Shown piece after piece: positions 18,093-28,254 of a stretch of 64,000 nt of DNA (its first letter is position 1; the number at the start of each line of letters is the position of its first letter). The translations under genes were made by a program, and so were the position numbers. The notes beneath the pieces were generated by a model. The model ran no database searches, was not told the DNA's origin, and saw only the letters and a list, made by a program, of their open reading frames with translations. This DNA comes from CAVQRC01 sp963715045 (GTDB taxonomy: Bacteria > Planctomycetota > Planctomycetia > Pirellulales > Lacipirellulaceae). The DNA is taken from positions 496,001-560,000 of the forward strand of contig CAVQRC010000004.1 in NCBI GenBank assembly GCA_963715045.1, written 5' to 3'.

Positions 18093-19229
18093 CTAGAGGA
18101 GTTCCGGCCACAGCGCGTCGCTGACAAGCAGCCCGGCTCTCGTCAGGGCGATTCGTTCGCCATCGTCGCTGATCAATCCGTTTGCCACCAGGCGGCCGAG
18201 TGACTCACCGCAGAGCGCGTCCACCGGGAAACCGAACCGGCGGTGAAAATCGTTGCGGTCGATCCCTTCCAATCGCCGCAAGCCGATCACGAGCATCTCT
18301 CTGGCCCGATCGGCCAGAGAGAGTTCATCAATTTCCCAGGTGGCCGAAGCCCCCGAAAGAACCTGGCGAATGTACGTCGGGACGCTGCGGTAGTTTGTTT
18401 CGCGCCGGCCATTGACGTATCGCGACGCGCCGGGACCAGCGGCGTAGTATGGCAGACCGCTCCAGTAGACCTGGTTGTGCCGACTTCGCTTGGACGGCAG
18501 TGCGAAATTCGAAACTTCGTAGTGTTCATAGCCGGCGGCCGGCAGCTTGTGTGCCGCTTCGAGGTACATCGCCCGTTGATCTTCTTCGTCGACTTCCTGC
18601 AGTTGCTTTCGGGCCAACCGCGTCGCGAACGGCGTGTCGGGCTCGTAGGTCAATCCATAGGTGGAAATATGAACCGGTTCCAACGCAACGGCGTGCGAGA
18701 GGTCTTGCGAGAACTCGGCGACAGTTTCCTGGGGGGCGGCAAAGATCAAATCGAGCGCGACGTCACCGGAGAAGTCTCGGATGCGGTCGCAGCAGGTGAA
18801 AATATCGGCCGGAGCGTGATCGCGTTCCAATACCCGGAGCTTCCGCGGATGAAAGGACTGAGCACCGAGGCTTACGCGGGTGACGCCGAACTCACCCAGC
18901 ACAGCAGCCCGATCGCGATCCAGATCCGACGGATTGACCTCCACGGTCAGCTCACCACCCGCTGCCAGCGGGTGCCAGTGGAGGACGCATTCGAAAAGCT
19001 CCCGGAGTCGTGGCGGCGGCAGATGCGAGGGCGTTCCCCCTCCCAGGTAAAGCGTGTCGACGGCCCGGGGAGCCCCCAATCCAGAAAGCTCGTGACCGAG
19101 CGCCAGCAGATAGTCGCTGATGAGGTCGTCCCGCCCGGCAATCAGCGTGAAGTTGCAGTACCCGCAGCGATGCCGACAAAACGGAACGTGAATATATGCG
19201 GCCCGGGGCTGAGTCATCGGAGGAGCCAT
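18093..19229 (-). CDS. hemW: Radical SAM heme chaperone HemW
   Basis: Radical SAM protein of the HemN/HemW group, thought to insert heme into acceptor proteins. The 378-aa product has the cluster motif CRHRCGYCNF near the N-terminus, the glycine-rich LYLGGGTPSHL, VNPSDLD and VSLGAQSFHPRKLRVLERDH, and a C-terminal winged-helix-like HemN_C region. The CxxxCxxCxF pattern and length fit HemW rather than the larger oxygen-independent coproporphyrinogen oxidase HemN. It is divergent from groES with a 285-bp gap. Confidence 0.9.
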   Translation of the reverse strand: MAPPMTQPRAAYIHVPFCRHRCGYCNFTLIAGRDDLISDYLLALGHELSGLGAPRAVDTLYLGGGTPSHLPPPRLRELFECVLHWHPLAAGGELTVEVNPSDLDRDRAAVLGEFGVTRVSLGAQSFHPRKLRVLERDHAPADIFTCCDRIRDFSGDVALDLIFAAPQETVAEFSQDLSHAVALEPVHISTYGLTYEPDTPFATRLARKQLQEVDEEDQRAMYLEAAHKLPAAGYEHYEVSNFALPSKRSRHNQVYWSGLPYYAAGPGASRYVNGRRETNYRSVPTYIRQVLSGASATWEIDELSLADRAREMLVIGLRRLEGIDRNDFHRRFGFPVDALCGESLGRLVANGLISDDGERIALTRAGLLVSDALWPELL

Positions 19230-19514
19230 CGGCCGTCATTTTGGCAGGAAGTCTCGGTGGGTAACACACATCGGCGGAGGTTTGGTCAATCTGACAGCCT
19301 CGCCGGGGGATGCCCAGGGGGGCAGAAAACGCCAATCAGCGGCCTACTTACTGCAACGGGACGGGTTTGGCGCGCCGGTTGCGTAGAAGCTGGCGACCAG
19401 GCACGCTTGCTGTGCACAAGTTGGCAGATTCACGACGCCCTTGCCGGTTCTTCCAGAGGGCGTTGCTTACCGCTTAACGCGATTCCAATGCACGACTAAG
19501 GAGGATCGTATTCT
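19230..19514. promoter_or_regulatory. Divergent hemW / groES upstream region
   Basis: Should contain the groESL heat-shock promoter. I looked for the CIRCE inverted repeat (TTAGCACTC-N9-GAGTGCTAA) and did not find it, so HrcA control is not supported. AAGGAGG at about 19498-19504 is the groES ribosome site. Confidence 0.4.
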
Positions 19515-19838
19515 ATGGCAGCCGCCACTAAAACGCGCAAGAAGTCCAAAGTAGCTCTGCAACCTCTCGGCGATCGAGTCGTCGTCGAACGAGACGCTTC
19601 CGAGGAGCGGACGGCCGGGGGGATCGTCCTCCCCGATTCCGCCAAGGACAAGCCGTCCCGCGGTACGATCGTGAGCGTCGGAACGGGACGAGTGCTCTCC
19701 GACGGTTCCCGTGCCGAGATGCAGGTCAAGGAAGGCGATCGTGTGCTGTTCACGTCGTATGCCCCGGAAACGATCACGCTCGGTGACGATGAATATCTCC
19801 TCATGCGAGAGGAAGACATTCTCGCGGTCATCGACTGA
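19515..19838 (+). CDS. groES: Co-chaperonin GroES
   Basis: Lid of the GroEL folding chamber. The 107-aa protein has PLGDRVVVERD, the mobile loop ERTAGGIVLPDSAKDKPSRG, and DRVLFTSYAPETI. It carries a 10-residue basic N-terminal extension (AAATKTRKKSK) not found in typical 95-97-aa GroES. A consensus AAGGAGG precedes the ATG. groEL follows 81 bp later. Confidence 0.97.
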   Translation: MAAATKTRKKSKVALQPLGDRVVVERDASEERTAGGIVLPDSAKDKPSRGTIVSVGTGRVLSDGSRAEMQVKEGDRVLFTSYAPETITLGDDEYLLMREEDILAVID

Positions 19839-19919
19839 TCGCCCGTTGAAGCGGTGTTCGAGTCCTCAGCTTTCATTTACTGGCGGGCCCCGGCCTGCTA
19901 ATGAGAAGGAGTATTTTCC

Positions 19920-21539
<1,620 letters not shown>

Positions 21540-21623
21540 TCGCGACACACGCGGTGGCGGCCATTCGCCACACGCGCGTTTGTAATCTTTAAATCTGGCC
21601 GCAGAGGTCGGTTTTTCATATCG

Positions 21624-21662
21624 CGGGCCACGACGCACGGCGTCGTGGCCCGTTTCTTGTTT
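21624..21662 (+). terminator. Rho-independent terminator after groEL
   Basis: A perfect 13-bp GC-rich stem (cgggccacgacgc with its complement) closes a 3-base loop and is followed by a T-rich stretch tttcttgttt. It lies 85 bp after the groEL stop. Confidence 0.85.
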
Positions 21663-21699
21663 GCGTCCTACGCACGACCTAGGTGTACCTCGCAAGTAC

Positions 21700-22115
21700 A
21701 ATGCCTCTTTTTCTGCGGTTCAGCCGATGAGGCTCACCATGGGTGCCTTCGAATCTTCCTTGCCGACCATGGAATTGTGCCCCCGGCCGCTCCCGCATCA
21801 GCGGACCTCAATGGCGACGGTTTTGTCGACGGCCAGGATTTTCTGATCTGGCAGAGAGGATTCGGGACGGCGTCGCAAGCCGACAGTCAGGATGGCGATT
21901 CGGACCGCGACGGTGACGTTGACGGTGAGGACTTCATCGTCTGGCAGCAGCAGTACCTGGCGGTAGAGACTGGACGCCGCCGAATGGCTCCGTCTCAGTG
22001 GAGGGCAGTGGTGCCTGAACCGGCCACGTGGCCATTGTTGTTGCTGCTTGTCGCGTCGATCGATGGCCGAATGACGCGAGCTCTTGCCCGATTCGTCAGG
22101 CGAGAGACCGATTGA
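21700..22115 (+). pseudogene. C-terminal dockerin plus PEP-CTERM fragment of a surface protein
   Basis: The frame to 22115 encodes a type I dockerin pair of calcium loops (DLNGDGFVDGQDFLIWQ and DSDRDGDVDGEDFIVWQQQY), then VPEPATWPLLLLLVAS and a basic end, the pattern of a PEP-CTERM sorting signal. In planctomycetes such modules end large secreted proteins. Here no N-terminal domain or signal peptide exists: the frame opens only at 21645, inside the groEL terminator stem, and coding character begins near 21780. I take it as the tail of a lost gene. The boundary given is approximate. Confidence 0.65.
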
Positions 22116-22126
22116 GCGTCGGAAGG

Positions 22127-23513
22127 TCACTCAGAGCTGATGTCCAGACAAATCAGGCGGTCACTTCCTCGGAGGTAGAGTAGACCGTGGGACACGACCG
22201 GGGCCGTCCACGCCGGGTATTTCAGTAGAGGCTTCCCGTTGTCATCCGCCAGGGCCAGGCGACTCGTCTCCTCATAGCCTTCCGGCGTCGCCTTGACTAC
22301 GCGAAGCAACCCTCCTTCACTGAGCACCAGTAACTGCTCACCCACCAGCAGGACGGCGGCACGCTGCAAACCGGGTTCTGCCCACATCACCTTCCCGGAT
22401 TCCCAATCGACGCAGCGGAGTTCGGCCCCCGCCGTATGTCTGCCGCTCGATGCGTACACATAACCCTTGTGATATGCGGGCGTGCACCAGTGGGTTTGCA
22501 GGGCCTTCGCTCGGTTTCGCGGATTGTCTGCCCACACCACCTCAACCTTTCCCGGCGAGACCTGCAATAGAGATGCGCCAGGCCCGTAGCATTCGCTGAT
22601 GAGCACCTTGTTGCCGACGACGACGGGGCTGCTCGCGTTCACGCTTTCGAGGAGCTTTGCCCGCCACGGGTAGTGAAAGTCAAGTTCGCCCGTAGCTGGG
22701 TTGAATCCGAGCAAGCCTCCCCGAGCGAATACAAAGCACCACGCTCGTCCTTCGACTTCAGCCAGCACCGGGCTCGCATACCCGGCAAGTTCATCGGCCA
22801 GTTTGTACCGTACGACTCCGGTCCGTTTGTCGAATGCCACGACGCCGCTGCCGTCAGGTCGGACGCGACCCTGGGCCACGTAGATGTTCGCGGGACCGTT
22901 CGGCGGACTGCCGCCAATGTTGGCAATGAGCAGGTCGCCGAAAACCACCGGTGTACTTCCGACGCCGAAGAAGTTCTGCACTACATGAAACTTCTCGAAC
23001 GTATCGACCTTCCACAGCAGTTGCCCCGCGGCAGCCGAGACGCAATGGATCTGGCCTTCGGCACCTACGATATAGACCCGGTCGTCGTCGACGATCGGCG
23101 TGCAGCGGGGGCCATTGTTGTAGCCCAGCAAGTCTTCGTAGGTGGTAGGGTACTCGTATCTCCACAGCTCGCGGCCTGTTTCGCTCTCTCGGCATATCAG
23201 GCGGTTGAGATCGTCGTACCGATCGAAATGGTACAGGTGACCACGATAGATCACCGGCGCGGAGTAGCTTGCGCCGAGTTTCACCTGCCACACCTGGCGG
23301 GGGCGCCGCATCAAAATCCAGGCGAACGTTTTCGCCCTCCACAAGCGGCGCGTGGAGCGGCCCGAGAAAACTTGGCCAGTCGTGACCAGCGGCCCGCGTT
23401 CCGATGTCCTCGACGGTTGGAACTTCGGGCGGATCGGCCCCACCCACAACCAGCGGCGAGCTCCCCAGAAAGCTTGCAACGACCAATCCGGCCGTCTGAG
23501 CAATAAATCTCAA
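22127..23513 (-). CDS. Secreted PQQ-like beta-propeller repeat protein (one frameshift)
   Basis: Resembles the PQQ-binding-like / BamB-type propeller proteins that are abundant in planctomycetes; function unknown. The true N-terminus lies in the frame starting at 23513: a signal peptide (MRFIAQTAGLVVASFLGS) and the hallmark DWPSFLGP. The frame then breaks in a run of five G (23299-23303, five C in the gene); removing one base joins it to RQVWQVKLGASYSAPVIYRG and the propeller body, which ends RLICLDISSE. Repeats of the form G.VVAFDKRTGVVRYKL and PVVVGNKVLIS are visible. Corrected length is 461 aa. Confidence 0.85.
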
Positions 23514-23688
23514 AGCGATTCTCCGAAAATTCCAACCGTGAACCGATACTCCGCCGTCCGCGGCGATTATATCGCCGGGAACGCGTTCGGAAGCAGTCGG
23601 TGAACAGATTCGATCGTGGCGACAGGGTTGGGCCCGGAGGCTGGGCGAACCGCTTTGTGGACCTCTGCCTGGGATGGAAGGGCCGTGA

Positions 23689-24114
23689 CTAGTCTCCGTC
23701 TCCCCAGGCCGTGAGCACTACTTGCCGCGAACCGGCCCGATTTCGGTGTTCGCACAGGTAGATCCCCTGCCAGGTTCCCAGGCACAGTTGTCCGTTACGG
23801 ATGGGAACGGTGACCGCGCATCCGAGAAGCGAATTCTTGACATGAGCCGGCATATCGTCGGTCCCTTCACACGTGTGGCGGTAGGGGAAACTCTCGGGCG
23901 CGATCGCGGAAAGCGAGCTTTCCAGATCAAGCGGTACATCGGGATCCGCGTTCTCGTTAACGCTCAGGGAAGCGGACGTGTGTTGAATGAAGGCGTGCAG
24001 GACTCCCGTCTTGATTCGCCCTAACTCAGGCACCGCCTGCACGACGAGATCAGTGACGATGTGAAATCCCCGTGGACGGGGGGGAAGCCGCAGGAAGTGT
24101 TGAATCCAGATCAT
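23689..24114 (-). CDS. yjbQ: YjbQ / UPF0047 family protein
   Basis: A 141-aa member of the secondary thiamine-phosphate synthase (YjbQ, UPF0047) family, a small soluble trimeric protein. Key motifs are HTSASLSVNENADPDV, EGTDDMPAHVKNSLLG and LGTWQGIYLCEHR, covering the presumed metal/active site. The physiological role is not firmly known. Intact frame. The 175 bp upstream of the PQQ protein gene holds nothing notable. Confidence 0.92.
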   Translation of the reverse strand: MIWIQHFLRLPPRPRGFHIVTDLVVQAVPELGRIKTGVLHAFIQHTSASLSVNENADPDVPLDLESSLSAIAPESFPYRHTCEGTDDMPAHVKNSLLGCAVTVPIRNGQLCLGTWQGIYLCEHRNRAGSRQVVLTAWGDGD

Positions 24115-24611
24115 GCCGATAGCTGCGAAGATGAGGCGAATGGTAGTCCGCGGAGTCGGGCCAGGCCGTGCGACGCGGCGGGCTTTCGAGGAACATCCCG
24201 CTGCGTGCTAAATGGGGTAAGTTGGCACGGTTAAACGGTGGTCGGAGCAGCGAATCGTTGCTGCGTGCCGGCCAATTTCTTGACTTTCAATTACGGACTG
24301 CAATAATATCGAACCTCGCGGCAACAAATAGGGCAAGATTTCTAGCACGCCGAACACCATAGACCCCCCCACCTAAGTTCGGCTTTTGATACACACGGCG
24401 GTGTTTTAGATGAAGCGGAGCTTCTTCTCAAAACCATAACGGCCAGTCGACGGTCAAAGTTCCCGTCCCACAAAGTAACCACCCCACCCGAATTCCGGCT
24501 TAGCCGGAGCTCACTTGAACTCAGCAGCTCCCGACTTTCCGGAATTCACGCGGCTTCGACTTGCCGCCGCACCCGCACTTCATCTCGAATTCTCAGGAGA
24601 TTTTGGAAGAA
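24115..24611. other. Gene-free stretch, AT-richer than its surroundings
   Basis: Between yjbQ and the small gene at 24612. Apart from the promoter candidate and the inverted repeat noted above it holds no convincing ORF or RNA gene. Confidence 0.5.
24280..24309 (+). promoter_or_regulatory. Candidate sigma-70-type promoter with a ~300-nt leader
   Basis: TTGACT (24280-24285) and TAATAT (24304-24309) are separated by 18 bases. This is the best promoter match I noticed on the plus strand. The next start, at 24612, is about 300 nt away, implying a long leader that includes an inverted GAATTCCGG / CCGGAATTC pair near 24494 and 24538. Confidence 0.5.
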
Positions 24612-24842
24612 ATGGCAGATCCAACCCTTAAGAACGTTTTCGAGGCGATCCTCAAATACGGCCACGACGAGGACTTTGCGCCGAGAACCGATATTGACTT
24701 TGAACCTACCGCCGCCCCAGCCGGCTCCAGGGAGAAGCTCGACGTACTCGCTGAGCGTGTGCGTAGTGGCTATCCCTTGTGGCACGAAGAAGACCGAGCC
24801 GACTACAGCGGCCTCACGGGCGCGGTTCGTCCGCGGGACTGA
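24612..24842 (+). CDS. Small conserved hypothetical protein
   Basis: A 76-aa acidic protein (VFEAILKYGHDEDFAPRT, then SREKLDVLAERVRSGYPLW and a final ADYSGLTGAVRPRD). The sequence seems familiar to me as a small protein conserved in planctomycetes; no function is known. ATG 24612 follows GGAAGAA. The last six codons, including the TGA, form the first unit of an 18-bp tandem repeat that continues past the gene. Confidence 0.7.
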   Translation: MADPTLKNVFEAILKYGHDEDFAPRTDIDFEPTAAPAGSREKLDVLAERVRSGYPLWHEEDRADYSGLTGAVRPRD

Positions 24843-24914
24843 GTTCGTAAGCGGGACTGAGTTCGTCCGCGGGACTGAGTTCGTAAGCGGGACTGAGCGC
24901 GTCCGCGGGAATGA
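24825..24914. repeat. Five 18-bp tandem units overlapping a gene's 3' end
   Basis: Units alternate gttcgtccgcgggactga and gttcgtaagcgggactga, with a diverged fifth unit. Because the period is a multiple of three, every unit ends in an in-frame TGA. The first unit encodes the gene's own VRPRD-stop, so the end of the gene has been duplicated four times downstream. Confidence 0.9.
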
Positions 24915-25046
24915 GACCCGGGATTCGATCGAGGAGCGACTCCCGAAATCCGGCCTTGTGGCAGCAGATTTTGAGCGAAATAGAGATTCCGTGGACGGCC
25001 GTTTCTCTACAGGTCACTGAGGACTCTCACTGAAGTTTGATTCACA

Positions 25047-25082
25047 CAGGCCGCCCGGCTTCAGCCGGGCGGCCTGTTTTTC
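25047..25082 (+). terminator. Rho-independent terminator
   Basis: A perfect 13-bp stem beginning caggccgcccggc, a TTCA tetraloop, its complement, then TTTTTC. It would end the transcript of the small gene at 24612. The 24843-25409 gap otherwise contains only the tandem repeat and no convincing gene. Confidence 0.88.
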
Positions 25083-25409
25083 TTCAGCGGGCTGCCTCAG
25101 ACTCGATTTAGAGCTGAAGGCAAGGTTCCTGATTGACCAGGCGATGGTATCCGGGGGGGATCTCCAGCGAACAGGCACAAGAACAGGAAAGTCGGCTAAT
25201 GGGCGGGAATCTCCGCCCGACGGGAAACTCATCCCACACTCTGGTGGGAAAAACTTCAATACTGCCATTTCACGGAAGCTGGAACTTGGAAGTCTGGATC
25301 GTGGAGCGGGCCGCAGTTTCGGGGGATGCCCTCTGAAACGGGGCTGATGCCGGGAGGCAGGGCGATCTCAAGCCACCTCGCCTGGGTCTCTCCTTCGACG
25401 CAGTCTGGG

Positions 25410-25748
25410 TCACGCAACGGGCGACATTGCGGCTTGGCGGGCAGGTGGATTGCCCGCGTTGTCCGGGGGGCCTGCGTTGTCCAGGAGGGGGCCCGCGTTG
25501 TCCAGGAGGGGGGATGTGTCGAGGCTGCCTGACCGGGAGGAGGCGTTCCGCGCCCCATGGCCACTCCTTCGGGCGACCCCCGCCTCCGCCGGCCGTGGAT
25601 GCGGTTCCAGCTCTTCCCGAAGCACAAGCATGTCTGGCGGTGCTTCGATGCCCAGACGAACCTTGTCGCCTGAGACGCGAACAACGGTTACCACAATGGA
25701 ATCACCCAGTTTGATCCGCTGGGACTGTTTACGGGAAAGGACAAGCAT
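25410..25748 (-). CDS. csrA: Carbon storage regulator CsrA with C-terminal extension
   Basis: RNA-binding global post-transcriptional regulator that recognises GGA motifs. The N-terminal 50 residues are canonical CsrA: MLVLSRKQSQRIKLGDSIVV, then VRVSGDKVRLGIEAP and ELEP. ATG 25748 is supported by GGAGG 5 bases upstream. The protein is 112 aa, against 55-75 usual; the extra part is Pro/Ala/Asn-rich and contains a duplicated PLLDNAG module encoded by a direct DNA repeat at about 25462-25512. A promoter and an inverted repeat lie just upstream. The GGA in the ribosome site allows self-repression, as known for other CsrA proteins (inference). Confidence 0.92.
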   Translation of the reverse strand: MLVLSRKQSQRIKLGDSIVVTVVRVSGDKVRLGIEAPPDMLVLREELEPHPRPAEAGVARRSGHGARNASSRSGSLDTSPLLDNAGPLLDNAGPPDNAGNPPARQAAMSPVA

Positions 25749-25778
25749 TCGGTACCTCCATGCGCGAATAAAAGCCAA

Positions 25779-25799
25779 GTTCAAACTAATCATTTGAAC
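25779..25799. promoter_or_regulatory. Inverted repeat in the csrA leader
   Basis: GTTCAAA and TTTGAAC flank a 7-base spacer. It lies between the csrA promoter candidate and its start, so it could be an operator or an RNA hairpin. Confidence 0.45.
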
Positions 25800-25809
25800 A
25801 CTGGAAATA

Positions 25810-25839
25810 TGTATACAACTCAGGCTCCCTTTCGGTCAA
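25810..25839 (-). promoter_or_regulatory. csrA: Candidate csrA promoter
   Basis: On the minus strand TTGACC (25839-25834) and TATACA (25815-25810) are 18 bases apart. The resulting leader of about 55 nt includes the inverted repeat and the GGAGG site. The remaining sequence to 26306 shows no supported gene. Confidence 0.5.
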
Positions 25840-26306
25840 CAGTTCTTCCTGAAATTCTTCCCTTCCGAAGCACCGGGGTTGTGCACGCGGATTGCTGGTC
25901 GCCGGGGACATCCGCAAGCACGAATCACTGAAAACGCTGCTCTCGCGTGCCACAGAAACTGGAAGATGGATAAATTGGAAGCCTTGCACAAGTTACTATC
26001 GACTCTGCGGACTGCTCACTTTGCGGAACCTCGAAAAAATACGGCAGCGATTCAGGAAAGGCCCACTTCACGCAGGATCGTGTGTGGGCGGGGGGAGTTC
26101 GTCCTCACCGGTGGGCGATGGCACTGCAACGCACCGCCGAGTTTGCTGCCCGGATAAGATCGAACAGGATCTCCGCGCAATGCCAGCGACCTCAGTGGTG
26201 CGAAGCTTCGCACCCGTCGCCACAACGCTGAGAACCCATCCCAAAACCTCGCTGAGCGTGCGTCGGCCGGGGAACTTGAGCGCTGCAGCCGGTTTTCGGA
26301 TCAGCT

Positions 26307-26906
26307 CTAAAACACGCCGGCACCAAAGCCGTCATTCGACTTCGGTGGTGCTTTCTTCGGCGGCGAATTCACCGACGAATGTGGGATCTTCGCCGGTGCA
26401 GAGATCGGTCCCCGCGGTCGCTGCGGCTGAGTTCCGTGCGCTGTGTCGTATCGCGACGAACGTGTGTCTCTGGCGTGTTTGGTCTGCTCGTTGTCGAAAT
26501 CGTCGTATCGCGAGATATAGCCCGGTTGTTTGGCCCGCTCCATTTCCAGCTCGAATTCACGAATAACGCGATCCTGGAGCATCTCCCGGCAACTGCAATT
26601 GATCGGATGGGCGATATCCGCGAACAACTTGGCCCGCCCTTCTTCGTCGAGAATCTCCTGGCCACCTTCCAGACGTGCGCCGCATTGGTTGCAGAAGCTG
26701 GCGCGGAGATGATTCTTGGTTCGGCACTTCGCGCAATGCGACGTCAACTTCCGGCTCGGCATGGCGACAAACGGCCCCGATGCGCCCTCGATAATCTTCA
26801 GATCACGGACCACAAAACAATTGTCGAATGTGATTGAGCAAAAAGCTTTGAGCCGCTCACCACTCTCCTCCATCAGCTTGATGCGTACCTCGGTAATTTC
26901 CACCAT
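26307..26906 (-). CDS. spoVG: SpoVG family protein with zinc-ribbon extension
   Basis: The N-terminal ~80 residues match SpoVG, a small nucleic-acid-binding regulator first known from Bacillus sporulation and septation: ITEVRIKLMEESGERLKAF, SITFDNCFVVRDLKIIEG and FVAMPSRK. After this comes a CAKC...CNQC zinc-ribbon-like pair, then a charged helix and a Pro/Lys-rich tail, making 199 aa against about 90 in Bacillus. ATG 26906 shares its first base with the TGA of ispE and has AAGGAG upstream, so translation is probably coupled to ispE. In Bacillus spoVG also lies near ispE, so the pairing is old. Confidence 0.88.
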   Translation of the reverse strand: MVEITEVRIKLMEESGERLKAFCSITFDNCFVVRDLKIIEGASGPFVAMPSRKLTSHCAKCRTKNHLRASFCNQCGARLEGGQEILDEEGRAKLFADIAHPINCSCREMLQDRVIREFELEMERAKQPGYISRYDDFDNEQTKHARDTRSSRYDTAHGTQPQRPRGPISAPAKIPHSSVNSPPKKAPPKSNDGFGAGVF

Positions 26907-27889
26907 CAAACTCCTTGCGACTGAGTTGCCCCGAGCGGCCTTTGCAAGCTGCCCCAAGTCGAGGTCGCCCATGCCGTCCCGATGTCGAGGGAGCGAATCC
27001 GGGACGCCACTTGACGAGCGTGCCGTACTGAATGACACAGCCCGTAACAGGCGCTGCCGCTACCAGTCATTGCACTGCCCAACACGTTGTTGTTTCGTAA
27101 CGCGCGATCGAGCCGTTGGATCCAGGGGCTCATGCGGGTGGCCGATTCCTGGAGTCGGTTGAACAAAAGGTTGCCGAGTTGGCAGATCCCGCCTCGGACA
27201 AGCGATTCAATCAGCGTCACCAGGCGTTCTCGCGAAGAGTTCGCGAATCGCTGCCCGCTGCTCATCTGGAGCTCGGAAAACAGCCTGCCTGTCGAAATCC
27301 CGACCGGAGGCCGCACCACGACGAAGTGCAGCGGTGTGTTGTGATTCAGGGGGGTTACCTCTTCCCCGCGCCCCCGGCAGATTGCCGTCTGACCCGCCAG
27401 GAAAAACGGCACATCGCTCCCCAGTTCGGCTGCCAGCCGGGATAACTCTGCCCGCGAAAGGTGCAGTTTCCAGCCAAGGTTTCCCGCCCAGAGGGCTGCT
27501 GCCGCGTCCGCCGAACCTCCGCCCAGACCACTTTGCGACGGAATTCGCTTGAAGAGTTGCAGCCGGCCACCAGATCGGCAACCGGTCGCCTCGCGGAGCC
27601 GCTCGAGCGCTCTTAACGCGAGATTCTCCCCACCGGCGGGAATGTCAAGCGAGAGCCGCGAAGTCGGCTCGGCGTGATGCAAGGAGAACTGGATCGGTCG
27701 CGGCTGGATGGCAGTTGCCGCGGCCGGGTGGGGGTGGAACACGACCTCGTCATATGTATCGACCGGAACCATGAGCGTTTCGAGCTCGTGATATTGGTCC
27801 ACACGTTGATGCAAAATCTCCAGAAAAAGATTGAGCTTTGCGGGAGCCCAAATCCTGATCCTTTCATCATTCGTGACTTGCACGAACAT
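26906..27889 (-). CDS. ispE: 4-diphosphocytidyl-2-C-methyl-D-erythritol kinase
   Basis: GHMP kinase of the MEP isoprenoid pathway. The 327-aa product has the N-terminal APAKLNLFLEI motif, the ATP loop PSQSGLGGGSADAAAAL, SDVPFFL and the C-terminal TGSGSACYG. ATG 27889 starts six to eleven residues before the conserved region; the ORF is open to 27997. The end overlaps the spoVG start by one base. Confidence 0.93.
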   Translation of the reverse strand: MFVQVTNDERIRIWAPAKLNLFLEILHQRVDQYHELETLMVPVDTYDEVVFHPHPAAATAIQPRPIQFSLHHAEPTSRLSLDIPAGGENLALRALERLREATGCRSGGRLQLFKRIPSQSGLGGGSADAAAALWAGNLGWKLHLSRAELSRLAAELGSDVPFFLAGQTAICRGRGEEVTPLNHNTPLHFVVVRPPVGISTGRLFSELQMSSGQRFANSSRERLVTLIESLVRGGICQLGNLLFNRLQESATRMSPWIQRLDRALRNNNVLGSAMTGSGSACYGLCHSVRHARQVASRIRSLDIGTAWATSTWGSLQRPLGATQSQGV

Positions 27890-28038
27890 CTTCGGCCCCA
27901 AGTCGTGGGTGGATACGATTGTCCGCACGCGAATGCGACGGTCGCCAGGGTCAATGCGAGCATGACCATCAGCAAGTGCCCCCACCTGCTGGCACAATCA
28001 GAGCCGTTCCTTGATCTACTTGCTGAGCTCAGTACCGC

Positions 28039-28254
28039 TTACAAGGTAATTTCGACAGGAAGGAGCCCGGCTGGATACCAAAGTCGCTTTCGCAGCAGGT
28101 TCCACAGATAGTGCAGAACGTCGCGTTGGTCGCGGCCCAGGCCAGGGTCCACCAAGCGGCCGTAACCGGCCGCGGTCTTTGTTGATAACTGTCCGAGGTG
28201 AAAATGGGTTGATGGGGTTGATGTCTGGACCGGCCAATCCGGCTGCACGGCCAA
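28039..28254 (-). CDS. Possible small hypothetical protein
   Basis: The last ~45 codons of this ORF have strong coding character for this genome (RLVDPGLGRDQRDVLHYLW then RLWYPAGLLPVEITL). The start is uncertain: TTG at 28254 opens the frame without a ribosome site. No domain recognised. It lies 149 bp upstream of ispE on the same strand. Confidence 0.35.
   Translation of the reverse strand: MAVQPDWPVQTSTPSTHFHLGQLSTKTAAGYGRLVDPGLGRDQRDVLHYLWNLLRKRLWYPAGLLPVEITL

Noticed and set aside
19230..19514. CIRCE element upstream of groES
   Set aside because: The TTAGCACTC / GAGTGCTAA pair was not found on either strand.
24825..24914. CRISPR-like repeat
   Set aside because: 18-bp units are contiguous without spacers.
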